A DNA stretch of 64,000 bases from Whitmania pigra (lineage: Eukaryota; Annelida; Clitellata; Hirudinida; Haemopidae), in assembly GCA_021613335.1 (NCBI GenBank), contig JAJTWR010000021.1:2934001-2998000 (forward strand), given 5' to 3'. A program made the position numbers and the translations under genes. The notes under the pieces are model-generated. The model worked only from the letters and a program-made list of their open reading frames with translations, had not been told where the DNA came from and made no database searches. Of the stretch, positions 47,140 through 58,819 are shown piece after piece. Position 1 is the first letter of the stretch, and each line of letters begins with the position of its first letter.

Positions 47140-50100
47140 TCATTCAACCAAGGAGAGCTTCTTGATGACTGCATCTGTGAACTCGCTGGTTGTCGAGTAG
47201 CCTCCGACGTCGTAAGTACGGACCTGAATGATAATGTGACATGACGCAACTAACAATATTTAATAATCGACCTGCATGATTATTAAACAACTTACATGCA
47301 GAAGCTTTGTGAATTTAAAAAATATGATCAGCACAAATATAATAAATAAAGAATAAAACTTATTTAAGTAATAATAAATAAAGGACAAATGATCAGCAGC
47401 AATAACACTATTGTGAAAAATCAGTTCAGAATTACATAGCCAAAAGGGCAACCCACCTTTCCCGACGCAACGACATTCAACACGGCCTCCCTGATGACCG
47501 TGGCATACTTTTCGAGGCCGATGTGGTCGAGCATATTGGCAGAGCAGAGCAGGATGGCTGTCGGGTTGGCGCGGTCTTTGCCGGTGCTCTCTGCAAAAGC
47601 ATGACGAGCTCCCTGCCAAAGGAAGAACATTTAAATCATTGTTATCATCACCATCACCATTAAATACGTCTAAATTTAATTCCCTTGAGGGATGTCCAAT
47701 AAACTTCAAAATAATTACAAACATTAAATAACATTATTATTACAAATAAATTATAATTGCAAGTTTGACATCAAGTCATTTATTAAATTAATTCAAATAA
47801 TTTATTATGAATGGACGATTACAAGCTTCAACGTATCAACTCACGGGTTCGAAGACAGCAATGTCCGTGCTGTGGCTCTCCCCGGGTACGACCCCAGCCC
47901 CCCCAACAAGACCAGCAGCCAGATTGTCGATGATGTTTCCGTAGAGGTTCGGCATCACCATTATGTCGAATTGCTCCGGTCTAGCTACCAACTGGAAACA
48001 AATGTTTAGAGACTCATAAATATTGAGACGGTTGAAATATATGTAATTATTTTTATTAAATGCAAGAAGGTTAGCAAAATGAATGGTCAAATATCAATCG
48101 GTGATTGATCAATCTTGTCAGTCGTGCAATAGAGACAGAGCAGTCTACCAACCAACCTGCATGCATGTGTTGTCCACGATCAGATTTTCGAACTGGATGG
48201 TCGGATACCTCTTGGCCATCTGGGTGCACGTGTCAAGGAACAGGCCATCACCCAGCTTCCTGTTTTTAAGTAATAACAACCTCATAATGATAACATAATA
48301 ATAATAATAATAATGCTAATTTAAATATGAATATAATAACATTAATATAAGTATTATGGTTATTAACTTATATTATTATCTGCTAAAGCACTATCATCAT
48401 CATTATGTCAAGAGAGCTAATATTATTAATACTAATAAAATATGCATATAATATGCATAAAATGATATGTTCTAATGTATACAAAAATTATATTTATTAC
48501 TGCAATTATTGTTATTACTTACATAATGTTGGCCTTGTGAACTGCAGTGACCTTCTTCCTGCCATGTTGGATGGCGTAGTCAAACGCAAAACGTGCGATT
48601 TTAGCGGAGTTCTGTCTGGTGATGATCTTAAGGGATTCAATCACTCCAGGAATGCTCTATTGTGGCGGAAGAAAAAAGAATAGGCATTCATTACGAACTA
48701 TTATCACTGATGGAATAACAAGTTGATCGATTTACTAACTAACACATTGATAAATATTAATGATCGACAAATAACGGCGAATCAAGCCGTGAATTACTAA
48801 ACATTGAAGCCCCTTCTACCTCGTGCTCAAGGGCACTATACTCGCCCTCAGTTGACTCTCTGATGAGGACAAGGTCAAGGTTGGCATGTTTGGTGTTGAG
48901 GCCCTCCACGGTCTTAATGTGCACCACATTTGCATACAAGTCCAGAGCCTTCCTGAAATAAGAAAAAGGAATGAATGCATTTTAATGTCGTTTCATGAAA
49001 ATCGATTGGTCATCACTAGCTGAGGAATATGCATTGCAATTGGAGGTCACAAAAGAATAATATGTAAATTAGTCCTCCACTCCTCTTGATGAGTTAGTTG
49101 CAATTGGTTGATTTGTCACAATGATGAGACAACCAACTATCAAATGTTTTCATTGCAAGAAAAATTGCTCCTTCTTTGAACCTGATCAACAGAAGGATAT
49201 AAAAGAATATCAAAGTTTAAGCACCTGATCCTCATGTTGAGGGTCATGAGATGGTCACCACGGTAGTGGATGGGGGAGGAGATGATGCCCTTGATGCAGA
49301 CCTTATTTCTGTGGCAAGACTCCACGACCGTGTCCAAATGGGCGGACTGTCCGCTCTGCACTTCACTGTGGGAAGGATCTGTGGTTATTTCTCGTGCAGG
49401 AATTCATTCAAATAATTTCTTTTGTCAATGGTCTTAGAAGACAACTTTAGAATCAGGAATGTTAAAACATTGCAAAGTTAATAAAAATTGATGTAATAAT
49501 AACATTAATAACTACAACAAAAAAAAACAATAATAATATTAATAATAACAATGATAATAATAAAGATGACAAAAATAACCACCTGACGAAAATCTCCTCG
49601 AAGTCGACAGGAACTCTGGCGGCAGAGAAAACATCTTTGACGGACATCATCAACTCGGGACCTACTCCATCTCCAGGGATCATCGTCACAGTTTTGCGAT
49701 TTGAACCGCTCTTTCTGAGCTGAGAGTTTCAGTTGAGCGAAATTAAACCAAATTTAAAGTATAGTTATGGAATTTTATGTTACGTTTTGCAGAAAAAATG
49801 GATAGAACTTCATGAATTTTAGTATGATTGCAAAATAACCAATATGCATATCAAATCAATTTCAAGTAATGTAAACAAAACTCTAATATAAAAAATTAAT
49901 GTGTAAACTTTTGCCAGATTTAATTTTACTGGTTTTATGATGATCAAAAAAATTATGTGCACATGTTTTTGTGGTTGCAAATTTCAACAAAAATATACAA
50001 AGACCACTTTTGTAACATGATTAGATTCAAGCTGATACCTTGTTGTTCAAGCATTGCGAGGTTGACACATATCTTGCTGTCTTCAGTGGCTGTGAAGATG

Positions 50101-50357
50101 AAACCAAAATGTTTAAAAATGTTGTCTTTCACAACAGAGTATAGATAGCGCATTTCAAGGTCATCCATTATGTTAACCACAGCCTGCTCAGGTAAATAAA
50201 ATTGACAAAAACATTGGTGAATAAAATTAATGATTAAAATGTGAAAGTAATTCAAGATTCTGGATTCTTTGCTCAGAAATAGTTGTGAAAATGCGAATAA
50301 ATTCACCTGTACAACCGAGGAAAACTTTTGAAGAGATCGAAGACCAAACAAAGCCAT
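47140..50357 (-). CDS. IDH3B: Isocitrate dehydrogenase [NAD] subunit beta, mitochondrial
   Basis: Nine minus-strand exons: 50357-50307, 49719-49583, 49365-49225, 48952-48820, 48656-48523, 48259-48157, 47991-47845, 47612-47457 and 47223-47140 (TGA); phases all join and sum to 361 residues (human 385). The start [17 protein letters not shown] is a basic amphipathic leader fitting a mitochondrial presequence. Then come [87 protein letters not shown] and [20 protein letters not shown]. The VRT.D.GGYSTT ending is that of the beta subunit, not alpha or gamma. IDH3 is the allosterically regulated NAD-dependent isocitrate dehydrogenase of the TCA cycle; beta pairs with alpha. The exon 2 acceptor at 49720-49721 is chosen because it keeps phase. 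A foldback element lies about 100 bp upstream of the ATG. Confidence 0.96.
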
Positions 50358-50939
50358 CCTAAATTTATTTTAAAAGATGGATTCAAATCAACAGGCTTCT
50401 AAAACAATTACAGCAAATGGAAAATGCAGCATGCAAGCACAAACCTCAGATTATGGACTGGAGTAATCGCGGTTTAATATCTATACAGACATTCCTTAGT
50501 AAACAAAGATAAACCACGCCTCCCCTATTATAATAATAAATTATGTATATGTTGAAATAAAATAAAACAAATAATTTCAAAACAAAACGTTGTTTAATTT
50601 TTTTTTAAATTAAGGAACATTTATAATATATATGTATTAAAATATCTGTCCTATTTAAGGTAGTTACACATAATGAATGTCGCTTTTGTTAAACATTCAA
50701 AATGCTATTCCAAAATTAAATTTAATATACTTTTAACCGTATATATATATAATATTTAATTTGACAAAATTGTTTCAAATTATAAATATATTTTATATGC
50801 TCCCAATATCAATATGTACTCGGAGAGCTATAAAGGGATTTTTAACCGGGCTAATTAATGAACATTAACAAAAAACAAATAACACACAAAAACAGGTTAT
50901 TTAAACTACACATATAAATGACGCAAGTGTTGAAATAAT

Positions 50940-51930
50940 ATTGAGCGTCTATAGCCCATCAATATCCATATTGAGAGCTAAAAATAGATTCTGAATATCA
51001 AGACTCTTTAAGCCATATAGATAATGAGGCTAGCTTGTCAAGCGTTGAACCAATATTATAATGAGTGCCTCTTTCCTATAGCCCACCAATATCCATATTG
51101 AGAGCTAAAAATAGATTCTGAATATCAAGACTCTTTACGCTATACAAATAATGAGGCTAGTGTAATATTAATATTATAATGAGCATCCCTTTTCCCTAGC
51201 CCACCAATATCTATATTAAGAGCTAAAAATAGATTCTGAATATCAAGACTCTTTAAGCCATATAGACAATGAGGCTAGCTAGTCAAGCGTTGAACCAATA
51301 TTATAATGAGTGCCTCTTTCCATATAGCCCACCAATATCCATATTGAGAGCTAAAAATAGATTCTGAATATCAAGACTCTTTAAGCCATATAGATAATGA
51401 GGCTAGCTAGTCAAGCGTTGAACCAATATTATAATGAGTGCCTCTTTCCATATAGCCCACCAATATCCATATTGAGAGCTAAAAATAGATTCTGAATATC
51501 AAGACTCTTTAAGCCATACAGATAATGAGGCTAGTGTAATATTAATATTATAATGAGCGGTCCTTTTCCATAGCCCACCAATATCCATATTGAGAGCTAA
51601 AAATAGATTCTGAATATCAAGACTCTTTAAGCCATATAGATAATGAGGCTAGTTTGTCAAGCGTTGAACCAATATTATAATGAGTGCCTCTTTCCTATAG
51701 CCCACCAATATCCATATTGAGAGCTAAAAATAGATTCTGAATATCAAGACTCTTTAAGCCATATAGATAATGAGGCTAGCTTGTCAAGCATTGAACCACT
51801 ATTATAATGAGTGCCTCTTTCCTATTGCTCACCAATATCCATATTGAGAGCTATAAAGAGATTTTGAATATCAAGACTCTTTACGCTATACAGATAATGT
51901 GGCTAATGTTGAATTAATATTACAATGAGC
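50940..51930 (+). repeat. Left-arm tandem array, 8 units of ~125 bp
   Basis: Unit landmarks are AGCCCACCAATATCCATATT, GAGAGCTAAAAATAGATTCT, GAATATCAAGACTCTTTAAG and AATGAGGCTAGCTTGTCAAG. Two of the units (near 51150 and 51535) have a shorter linker, TGTAATATTAATATTATAAT, in place of the GCGTTGAACC linker. The last unit is diverged. Confidence 0.95.
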
Positions 51931-51939
51931 AGAGTTATG

Positions 51940-54470
51940 ACGGCAGATCTCTATTGGGGCGCAGGGAAACACAAAATTTGAATTTGAGGACGCTTTTTTC
52001 ATTGGGGGTCGTCAACAAAAGATGTCCGCAAAAAACCTTAACTTTAATTTTTAATTTGTGTCACGTTACATAGAGGTTTACCCCCTCCCCCTCGAGCGTG
52101 ACATATTTTATGGACGGTCCCAAAATTATCAATAAAATTATATTTAAGAAATAAAAATAAAATCAATAAAAAAATAAATTATTTCGTTTTTATTTCGCAA
52201 AAAGCAATTGCCCTCCCCTCTCAGTATTCTTAGTATGCTTTTGAAGCCCCCCCACTTGCGAGCTTTTTTGAATGACCCCTTGTCCTAAGGTCTACTTACG
52301 ATTAGACCAAGGTTTTATTTTTTAATGCATATATTCCGTGCTAAGAATTAAATCTATATCTTTAAATCTTTCTTGTCAGATCGATTACGTTTAGCTTATC
52401 TAATCAATAGGCGATAGAAAGTATAGTGTGTTTAAAAGTGAACAATATTGAAATGAATATATTAGGGTAAAATTGCATTCAAATCCTTTCAATAATACAT
52501 TCTAAAGTACAAGTACTAAAATTAAATATCACCCATGACTTGGAGACAAACATGTCTGAAGTTGAATTTCTAACTACATATATTTAGCAAGATATTAATA
52601 AAAACGTGTTTAAAACAAACATTCATTTTCGTTTAAGAATCACTTTATAAAAGTATAGGTAATTACAATCTAACTAACATTATAATCATAGAAAAAAACG
52701 TTTGAACGTTATATTAAGAAAGATATAATAAATGTTCTGCAGAACATACAAGTGCCTAAAATCTCGACTTCAACCAATTTTAGAGAACCCTTTTTTTTAA
52801 GCATGTTAGAAAATGAAGTTTTCTTCCATAATCTGAAGTTTGACCTTCCAATTCAAATTAGTTTGAGAGATATTCACCATAAAGTAGTCAATCGAGAAAC
52901 ATGCACGACCTGAGATTCCAAATCTACTAGTGGGTAATGTAAATCCTAGTGACATTTTTCATAATCTGGTGTATAATAAAAATAATAAAATTTTTAAAAC
53001 ATAACGTAGACTAATAGAATCTAATAAAACATTAATTATTAATTACTAATTATTATTTTTTTTATTAATTCTAATAAATACCGAAATAACTGGGTTATTA
53101 TTGGTTAAAAGCTAAATTTCAACATTTTATATAGTTTATTGTATACATTATTTTTAACATAAAAGACTTTAAAACAAGAAAAGCTTTCCGTGACAGCAAA
53201 CCTACTTTTTCCAAGATTTCTTTGAAATGCGTTTATTCGTTCCGCATAATTAAAAAGGAATCGTAGCCTAAACTCAAAATCGTTAGTTGATGCAATATAT
53301 TATTATTAACTACAAAACAAAAAATTATTAAAACGATGTAAATAATAACTAGTATTATTCAACCGACAAAAAAAATATCAGCCTTGAACAACCTATTCAT
53401 TAAAGGAGGTATGGTCAAAGCAATTAAATGACTAGTTGATGAATGACAGATCAAATCAGAAAGAAATGAACACATCCATTCTTGTGGATGATGTTACTCA
53501 TTATTACTGTTATTTTCATTACTATTGGAATTTGCAACAACACATCCTAGTCATTTCAGCTTTTTTAGCGGACAAACCCTCGCACAACCTGAGGAGACCT
53601 TTATTTGCTTCTAGCCAAAAGTCACGAGGCCAAACCCTCATAAATCATGACAAGATGATGTTTTTTCCATCTAGTCTAAAGTCGGGGGACAACGTCCCTG
53701 GTCCTAGTCATCTCCAAAATGACGTCATTAGACATTTTAAATGGTTTCATATAAAAAACCATTTACAAAGAGCCATGTTAGAGTAACCAAATAACAAGTT
53801 GTCGGAGCAGTTGTAGCGAGAGCCAATCAGCATGCAGCGCTCATATTTATTTATTTGATGAAAGTCCATTGCATAACTAAGAGCTTATAAAAACAATGTC
53901 TGCTTATAACTTTATACAAAGGATTTTATATATACGTGGAAAGTTATCATCGGTATATTGCAGGAGGCGTCTATAAAAGACGTCCGTAAAAATTGCAGAT
54001 TTTGTCTCCCATCGCCTTCCTCCGCAAACGTCCGCTATTTTACGGTCGACGGCATTTTTTGCCAACCCAAACATTTCCTAAGAACTTACTTCAATGAATA
54101 AGCAATTATTTTTGTTTCAAGAATCCAATTGTTGCAGTTCATTAAAATTTGTAACCAATAATGTAATTTTTATTTGTCTTTTGTTGATTCACCGAAGATT
54201 TTTGTATTGTTTTTAGTTGTTTGAATTCGTTTATTTAAAAATTCTGAACAAGAAACAAAAAAATATACGTTGTAGCCCAAGGGATATAATTCCTGTCAAA
54301 ATGATTAGTATAGTAACAACACAACCCTGCTGTCAAGTTTGTAGCATAAAAACAAAACGAATTTGAATCAAAGCTGTTAAGCGCAAATAACTTGAAAAAT
54401 AAGTGTCTGATGACAAATAGATTAGTATTGTGAGAAAGATAAATTAAATTTCTTCAGAAGTAAACCTTAG
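51940..54470. repeat. Core region homologous to 13365-15660
   Basis: Collinear diverged similarity: 51945-52090 with 13380-13530, 52430-52660 with 13880-14110, 53160-53340 with 14590-14760, 54090-54170 with 15215-15300, and 54380-54470 with one unit of the ~180-bp satellite (AAATAAGTGTCTGATG). The copy at 51940 lacks the (TAA)n expansion and instead has about 700 bp of unmatched sequence at 53350-54050, including a family-A SINE tail near 53855-53880. Confidence 0.85.
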
Positions 54471-54473
54471 ACT

Positions 54474-55325
54474 TACAATATTGGTTCAAGCTAGCCTCAT
54501 TATCTGTATAGCGTAAAGAGTCTTGATATTCAGAATCTATTTTTAGCTCTCAATATGGATATTGGTGGGCTATAGGAAAGAGGCACTCATTATAATATTG
54601 GTTCAACGCTTGACAAGCTAGCCTCATTATCTGTATGGCTTAAAGAGTCTTGATATTCAGAATCTATTTTTAGCTCTCAATATGGATATTGGTGGGCTAT
54701 GGAAAAGGACCGCTCATTATAATATTAATATTACACTAGCCTCATTATCTGTATGGCTTAAAGAGTCTTGATATTCAGAATCTATTTTTAGCTCTCAATA
54801 TGGATATTGGTGGGCTATAGGAAAGAGGCACTCATTATAATATTGGTTCAACGCTTGACTAGCTAGCCTCATTATCTGTATGGCTTAAAGAGTCTTGATA
54901 TTCAGAATCTATTTTTAGCTCTCAATATGGATATTGGTGGGCTATATGGAAAGAGGCACTCATTATAATATTGGTTCAACGCTTGACTAGCTAGCCTCAT
55001 TGTCTATATGGCTTAAAGAGTCTTGATATTCAGAATCTATTTTTAGCTCTCAATATAGATATTGGTGGGCTAGGGAAAAGGACGCTCATTATAATATTAA
55101 TATTACACTAGCCTCATTATTTGTATAGCGTAAAGAGTCTTGATATTCAGAATCTATTTTTAGCTCTCAATATGGATATTGGTGGGCTATATGGAAAGAG
55201 GCACTCATTATAATATTGGTTCAACGCTTGACTAGCTAGCCTCATTATCTGTATGGCTTAAAGAGTCTTGATATTCAGAATCTATTTTTAGCTCTCAATA
55301 TGGATATTGGTGGGCTATAAACGCT
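54474..55325 (-). repeat. Right-arm tandem array, 7 units of ~125 bp, inverted
   Basis: Same unit as the left arm in reverse orientation (AGAATCTATTTTTAGCTCTC, AATATGGATATTGGTGGGCT). The short-linker units again occur at defined positions (near 54720 and 55090), so the arms mirror each other's unit order in part. Confidence 0.95.
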
Positions 55326-55821
55326 CAATATTATTTCAACACTTGCATCATTTATATGTGTAGTTTAAATAACCTGTTTTTGTGTGTTATTTGTTTTTTG
55401 TTAATGTTCATTAATTAGCCCGGTTAAAAATCCCTTTATAGCTCTCCGAGTACATATTGATATTGGGAGCATATAAAATATATTTATAATTTGAAACAAT
55501 TTTGTCAAATTAAAATATTTATATATATACGGTTAAAAGTAAATTAAATTTAATTTTGGAATAGCATTTTGAATGTTTAACAAAAGCGACATTCATTATG
55601 TGTAACTATCTTAAGTGACACAGATATTCTAAATACATATATATTATAAATTTTCACTAATTTTTTAATAATTAAACAACGTTTTGTGTTGAAATAATTT
55701 GTTTTGTTTTATTTCAACATATACATAATTTATTATTATAATAGGGGGGCGTGGTTTATCTTTGTTTACTAAGGAATGTCTGTATAGATATTAAACTGCG
55801 ATTACTCCAGTAGATTATGGA

Positions 55822-56165
55822 CTAAAACACCTTAGAACGAATGAAAATAAATGTCGAATGTAAGTAAGGTTAAAAATTAACATTTACATTAAAATATATA
55901 TTTATAAATTGAAACTTACATCATAATTAAATAAAATTTTTGCTTGAAGTTGTTTCACTAAAAAATATTTTGTGAAAAGTCCGTTTGGTAATCTTGCTTA
56001 CCAGATATAAATTCGTGAATTTTCAAAAAGTTGCTTTTTAAATATTTTTGTGTTTTTCACTTTCATTTGTATAAATAAGGGAACCCGAATACAAGTGAAA
56101 GAATTGCGTTGAGCATAAAAACTTATGAAAAAAAAAACAGTGGTCAGTTTTAATAAAAATTACTC
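55822..56165. other. Right flank of the foldback element
   Basis: AT-rich, no gene. Since the duplicated target lies at 55811-55821, this DNA was adjacent to the IDH3B 5' end before the insertion and may hold its original upstream promoter. Confidence 0.4.
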
Positions 56166-56525
56166 GTCTTTCGCCAGCAGACACTTATATAATGGCAAAA
56201 GCCTAGTCTTTAAAGTGGCTGAAGTTAGCAGACAGCCAAATTTATTTTCAAATGCGAGGTTTTCAATTATAATATTTAGAAACTATACTTCAAATGCTCT
56301 TTTAAAATGTTCTTATACCAACTGTAGTGAAATTTTCACTTTTTGGAAATTAATAGGAATTTCTGGAATTCATTTAAAAGTTCTCTTATTCAATAACCGC
56401 GCATCTCCGACTGATAAAATGTGCATTTGAAATTCGCAGTTGTAAATAAATGTGAGTGTCTGCTAACTTCAGCCATGCTAAAGACTAGGCTTTTGCCATT
56501 ATATAAGTGTCTGCTGACGGAAGAC
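56166..56525. mobile_element. MITE, 360 bp, with ~75-bp terminal inverted repeats
   Basis: The left end GTCTTTCGCCAGCAGACACT, continuing TATATAATGGCAAAAGCC, is the inverse of the right end GGCTTTTGCCATTATATAAG then TGTCTGCTGACGGAAGAC. It is non-coding; related pieces occur at 2770-2970 and 26258-26366. No clear target duplication found. Confidence 0.8.
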
Positions 56526-57394
56526 AAGTTAAAAATTCCCTTCCTTGGAGAATTTTTATATCCAGGCTAGTATCAACTGAGAGACGATTCAAATAGAATG
56601 ATATCCCTGCGACTCCAGCCTGGAGTTAATAATTAAAAAAGTAGGACGTTGTAACTTTATGAAATATAATAATTCTGTTTTCCTGGAACGGACCACAATA
56701 TCACTGATAGCAATGAACTTATAATAAGAATCATCATGTGGAAAATTTAGATCTAGAAGAAATTGAGATATACAAAAGCGTGAAATAACGAATTTATTCG
56801 AAAATAATTTCTTTTACTTTTTCACTTAGATTTTCACTTATTATTTAAATTTATTTTTAATGACGCTAAACATCACAAAGATGTGCAGTTCAAAGTTTTT
56901 ATTGGAGAACAATTCAAATTTACTCAACAAACCCAGCAATTAGAAAAGTAATGTAACCTACTAATGATGAGAAATTCAAGAAGTGAGAGAAAAGTAATGA
57001 ACCGCAACCAACAGAAGTAATTGCGACCGTAGCCAGGTATGGAGAGGTGAGTTTATCTCTGAGGCAGTCCTTATTTTATAGCCGACCACCCAGCCAGCCA
57101 GCCAATCGGCAGAGTATTGCATATTAAATATTAACTTAACTCGTAGTAGAAGGATCGATACCATGATTTATTCCTAATTAATTATTATGCAAAATGCTAT
57201 AGTAATATCATAGTATATCTAAGGTTACATATATAATATAATAATATATATCTGAATATTATTGTATAAACACATTATATTACAATGTGCTAGGCTAGAA
57301 TACAAAGAAAAGGTCTAAAGAACAAAATACCCAAAATTATAACAATTTATTTAATTTACTAAATAATACATAAATTTATTTACATAATACCTAG
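56526..57394. other. AT-rich intergenic DNA
   Basis: No gene recognised. A short GCCAGCCAGCCAGCCAAT repeat lies at 57092-57110. Confidence 0.35.
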
Positions 57395-57535
57395 CATGCG
57401 AGTTGCCTCAGAGGGTTGAGTTCCTGCGAACGGCAGTGAAAGCAACAGTCGTTACGTGTCGTGTTCGCAACCCAGCTCGCACCGCCAGGGTAGGGTAGGG
57501 GAACTATATAAATGGTGGATCGATTAATAAGTGCC
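57395..57535 (-). repeat. SINE-like repeat, family B, minus copy
   Basis: The reverse strand carries GGCGGTGCGAGCTGGGTTGC, GAACACGACACGTAACGACTG and AACTCAACCCTCTGAGGCAA, matching 36236-36330. It directly abuts a family-A SINE. Confidence 0.65.
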
Positions 57536-57538
57536 TTC

Positions 57539-57652
57539 ACCCCGCTTGGCCTAACGGTTAAGGCTGCTCCTCTCACTATGGCAGCACGGGGTTCAAACCC
57601 CGCTGCGGGTGCACCGTCCTAATCATCTAGCTATGCAACGGACGTTAATAAA
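57539..57652 (+). repeat. tRNA-derived SINE, family A, best copy
   Basis: Head CCCCGCTTGGCCTAACGGTT with an A-box-like TGGCCTAACGG, B-box-like GGGGTTCAAACCCCGC, then the tail CACCGTCCTAATCATCTAGC, TATGCAACGGACGTTAATAA and a T-rich end. The B-box arm folds as a perfect GCGGGGTT..AACCCCGC type stem. The acceptor stem of a real tRNA is lacking. Known SINE logic: RNA polymerase III drives transcription from these boxes. Confidence 0.85.
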
Positions 57653-58017
57653 ACATTTTTTTTTTGAAGTGCCTTCACATCTTACCCGGATACATAATGT
57701 ACTCAAAAAATTGGCTAAAACCAAATACACAAGAAACAATTCATGTTAAGGTTTTCAATTGAATCGATAAATTGGTGGATGAAGATAAAGAGGTTCAGTT
57801 CTACTGAATGAAAATCAAGCGACCGGGGTCGAATTTACGGAGAGGTCATGAGATTTGTGCCACGTGCGATAACCGTGCACCCTACAAGTGTGATATTTCG
57901 ATACTCGCATAACTTGCTCGTCGTCAACATCACCGTCATCATAATCATCATTCAATCAATAAATTATTTACTTAACGAACCACAGAAGCCACGAAAACTA
58001 ATGTTAATTGGGTAGAT

Positions 58018-58101
58018 GGTGGTGATGATGATGATGACGGCCACGATGACGATGACGACGATGATGACGACGACGACGATGACGATGACGATGACGACGA
58101 C

Positions 58102-58146
<45 letters not shown>

Positions 58147-58152
58147 GATGTG
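58018..58152. repeat. (GAT/GAC)n trinucleotide tract
   Basis: Interrupted GAT/GAC repeat; further pyrimidine-strand tracts lie at 58385-58465 and a CATC tetranucleotide tract at 58290-58350. Confidence 0.95.
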
Positions 58153-58819
58153 GAAATGATAACTGAGCACTCCTGAAGTAATCGCGTGGCACCACTGTTA
58201 TAATCCTCACGTTCCGAAGGACCAGCAACAACTTTACTGCAAATATTGACATCTCGTCAATCCATCAACATCATTTCCCCCAATCTCCTTACCCATTCCT
58301 TCATCCATCCAACAAATCAACCCATTCATTCATCCATCCATCCATCTACTCAATCAGCAAGCATAGCATTACTATTTTGAGAAATTCATCATCGTCGTCG
58401 TTATTTTAACTATTATCATCATCATTGTCGTCATCGTCGTCATTTTCACCATCATCATCGTCTTTCTTCCAATAACGATCTCACCACATCGGAAACGGAA
58501 AGCGAAACTTTGTTTTTTTCAACTGGGGAGATGGCTATGAGAGGTCACTGAGTCATTGTTATTATTAATAATATTACTGTTGTGTCCGCATGAATAATGA
58601 TGGACTACTTTTAGTTGCGACTTGACCTCGAGTTGTTTACGTTTCGAGTTGAGGTTGCCGCGCGTTTCAGTTCTAATAAGGTTGTTTCGTCTTATTACAT
58701 TTAGTGTTATCTCTCCAACATTCAATATACAAATACAACAATTACTATTATTATTTAAGATTTTATTGAGCCCAGATTGACATCCGAAAAAACGTGCGCA
58801 CATTAAAAAACCTCAACAA

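Larger units (their letters stand above)
50458..55810. mobile_element. Giant foldback element (5.35 kb) with tandem-repeat inverted arms
   Basis: The outer ends CTGGAGTAATCGCGGTTTAA (50458) and TTAAACTGCGATTACTCCAG (55810) are inverted. The inversion continues for about 1.4 kb: 50458-51935 against 54474-55810, beginning with some 480 bp of unique sequence (including the GATAAACCACGCCTCCCCTA / TAGGGGGGCGTGGTTTATC pair) and then 8 versus 7 copies of a ~125-bp unit. The core 51936-54473 is a diverged copy of 13365-15660. The flanks are CAGATTATGGA (50447-50457) and TAGATTATGGA (55811-55821), 10 of 11 identical. Long repeat-filled inverted arms plus a 9-11-bp duplication recall FB/MULE-type foldback transposons. 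No transposase is visible. Confidence 0.85.

Noticed and set aside
50134..50183. An additional IDH3B exon beginning GCTGTGGTTAACATAATG
   Set aside because: It has an acceptor-like CAG, but no donor there gives the phase needed, and exon 1 joins exon 2 cleanly at 49719.
57538..57620. A functional tRNA gene
   Set aside because: A and B boxes are present but no acceptor stem pairs and a conserved non-tRNA tail follows; identical structure at 7712-7821 shows it is a SINE.
58004..58252. His-rich protein on the minus strand
   Set aside because: A reading of the (GAT)n tract, with no similarity outside the repeat. The same applies to frames at 62002-62454 and 63588-63812.
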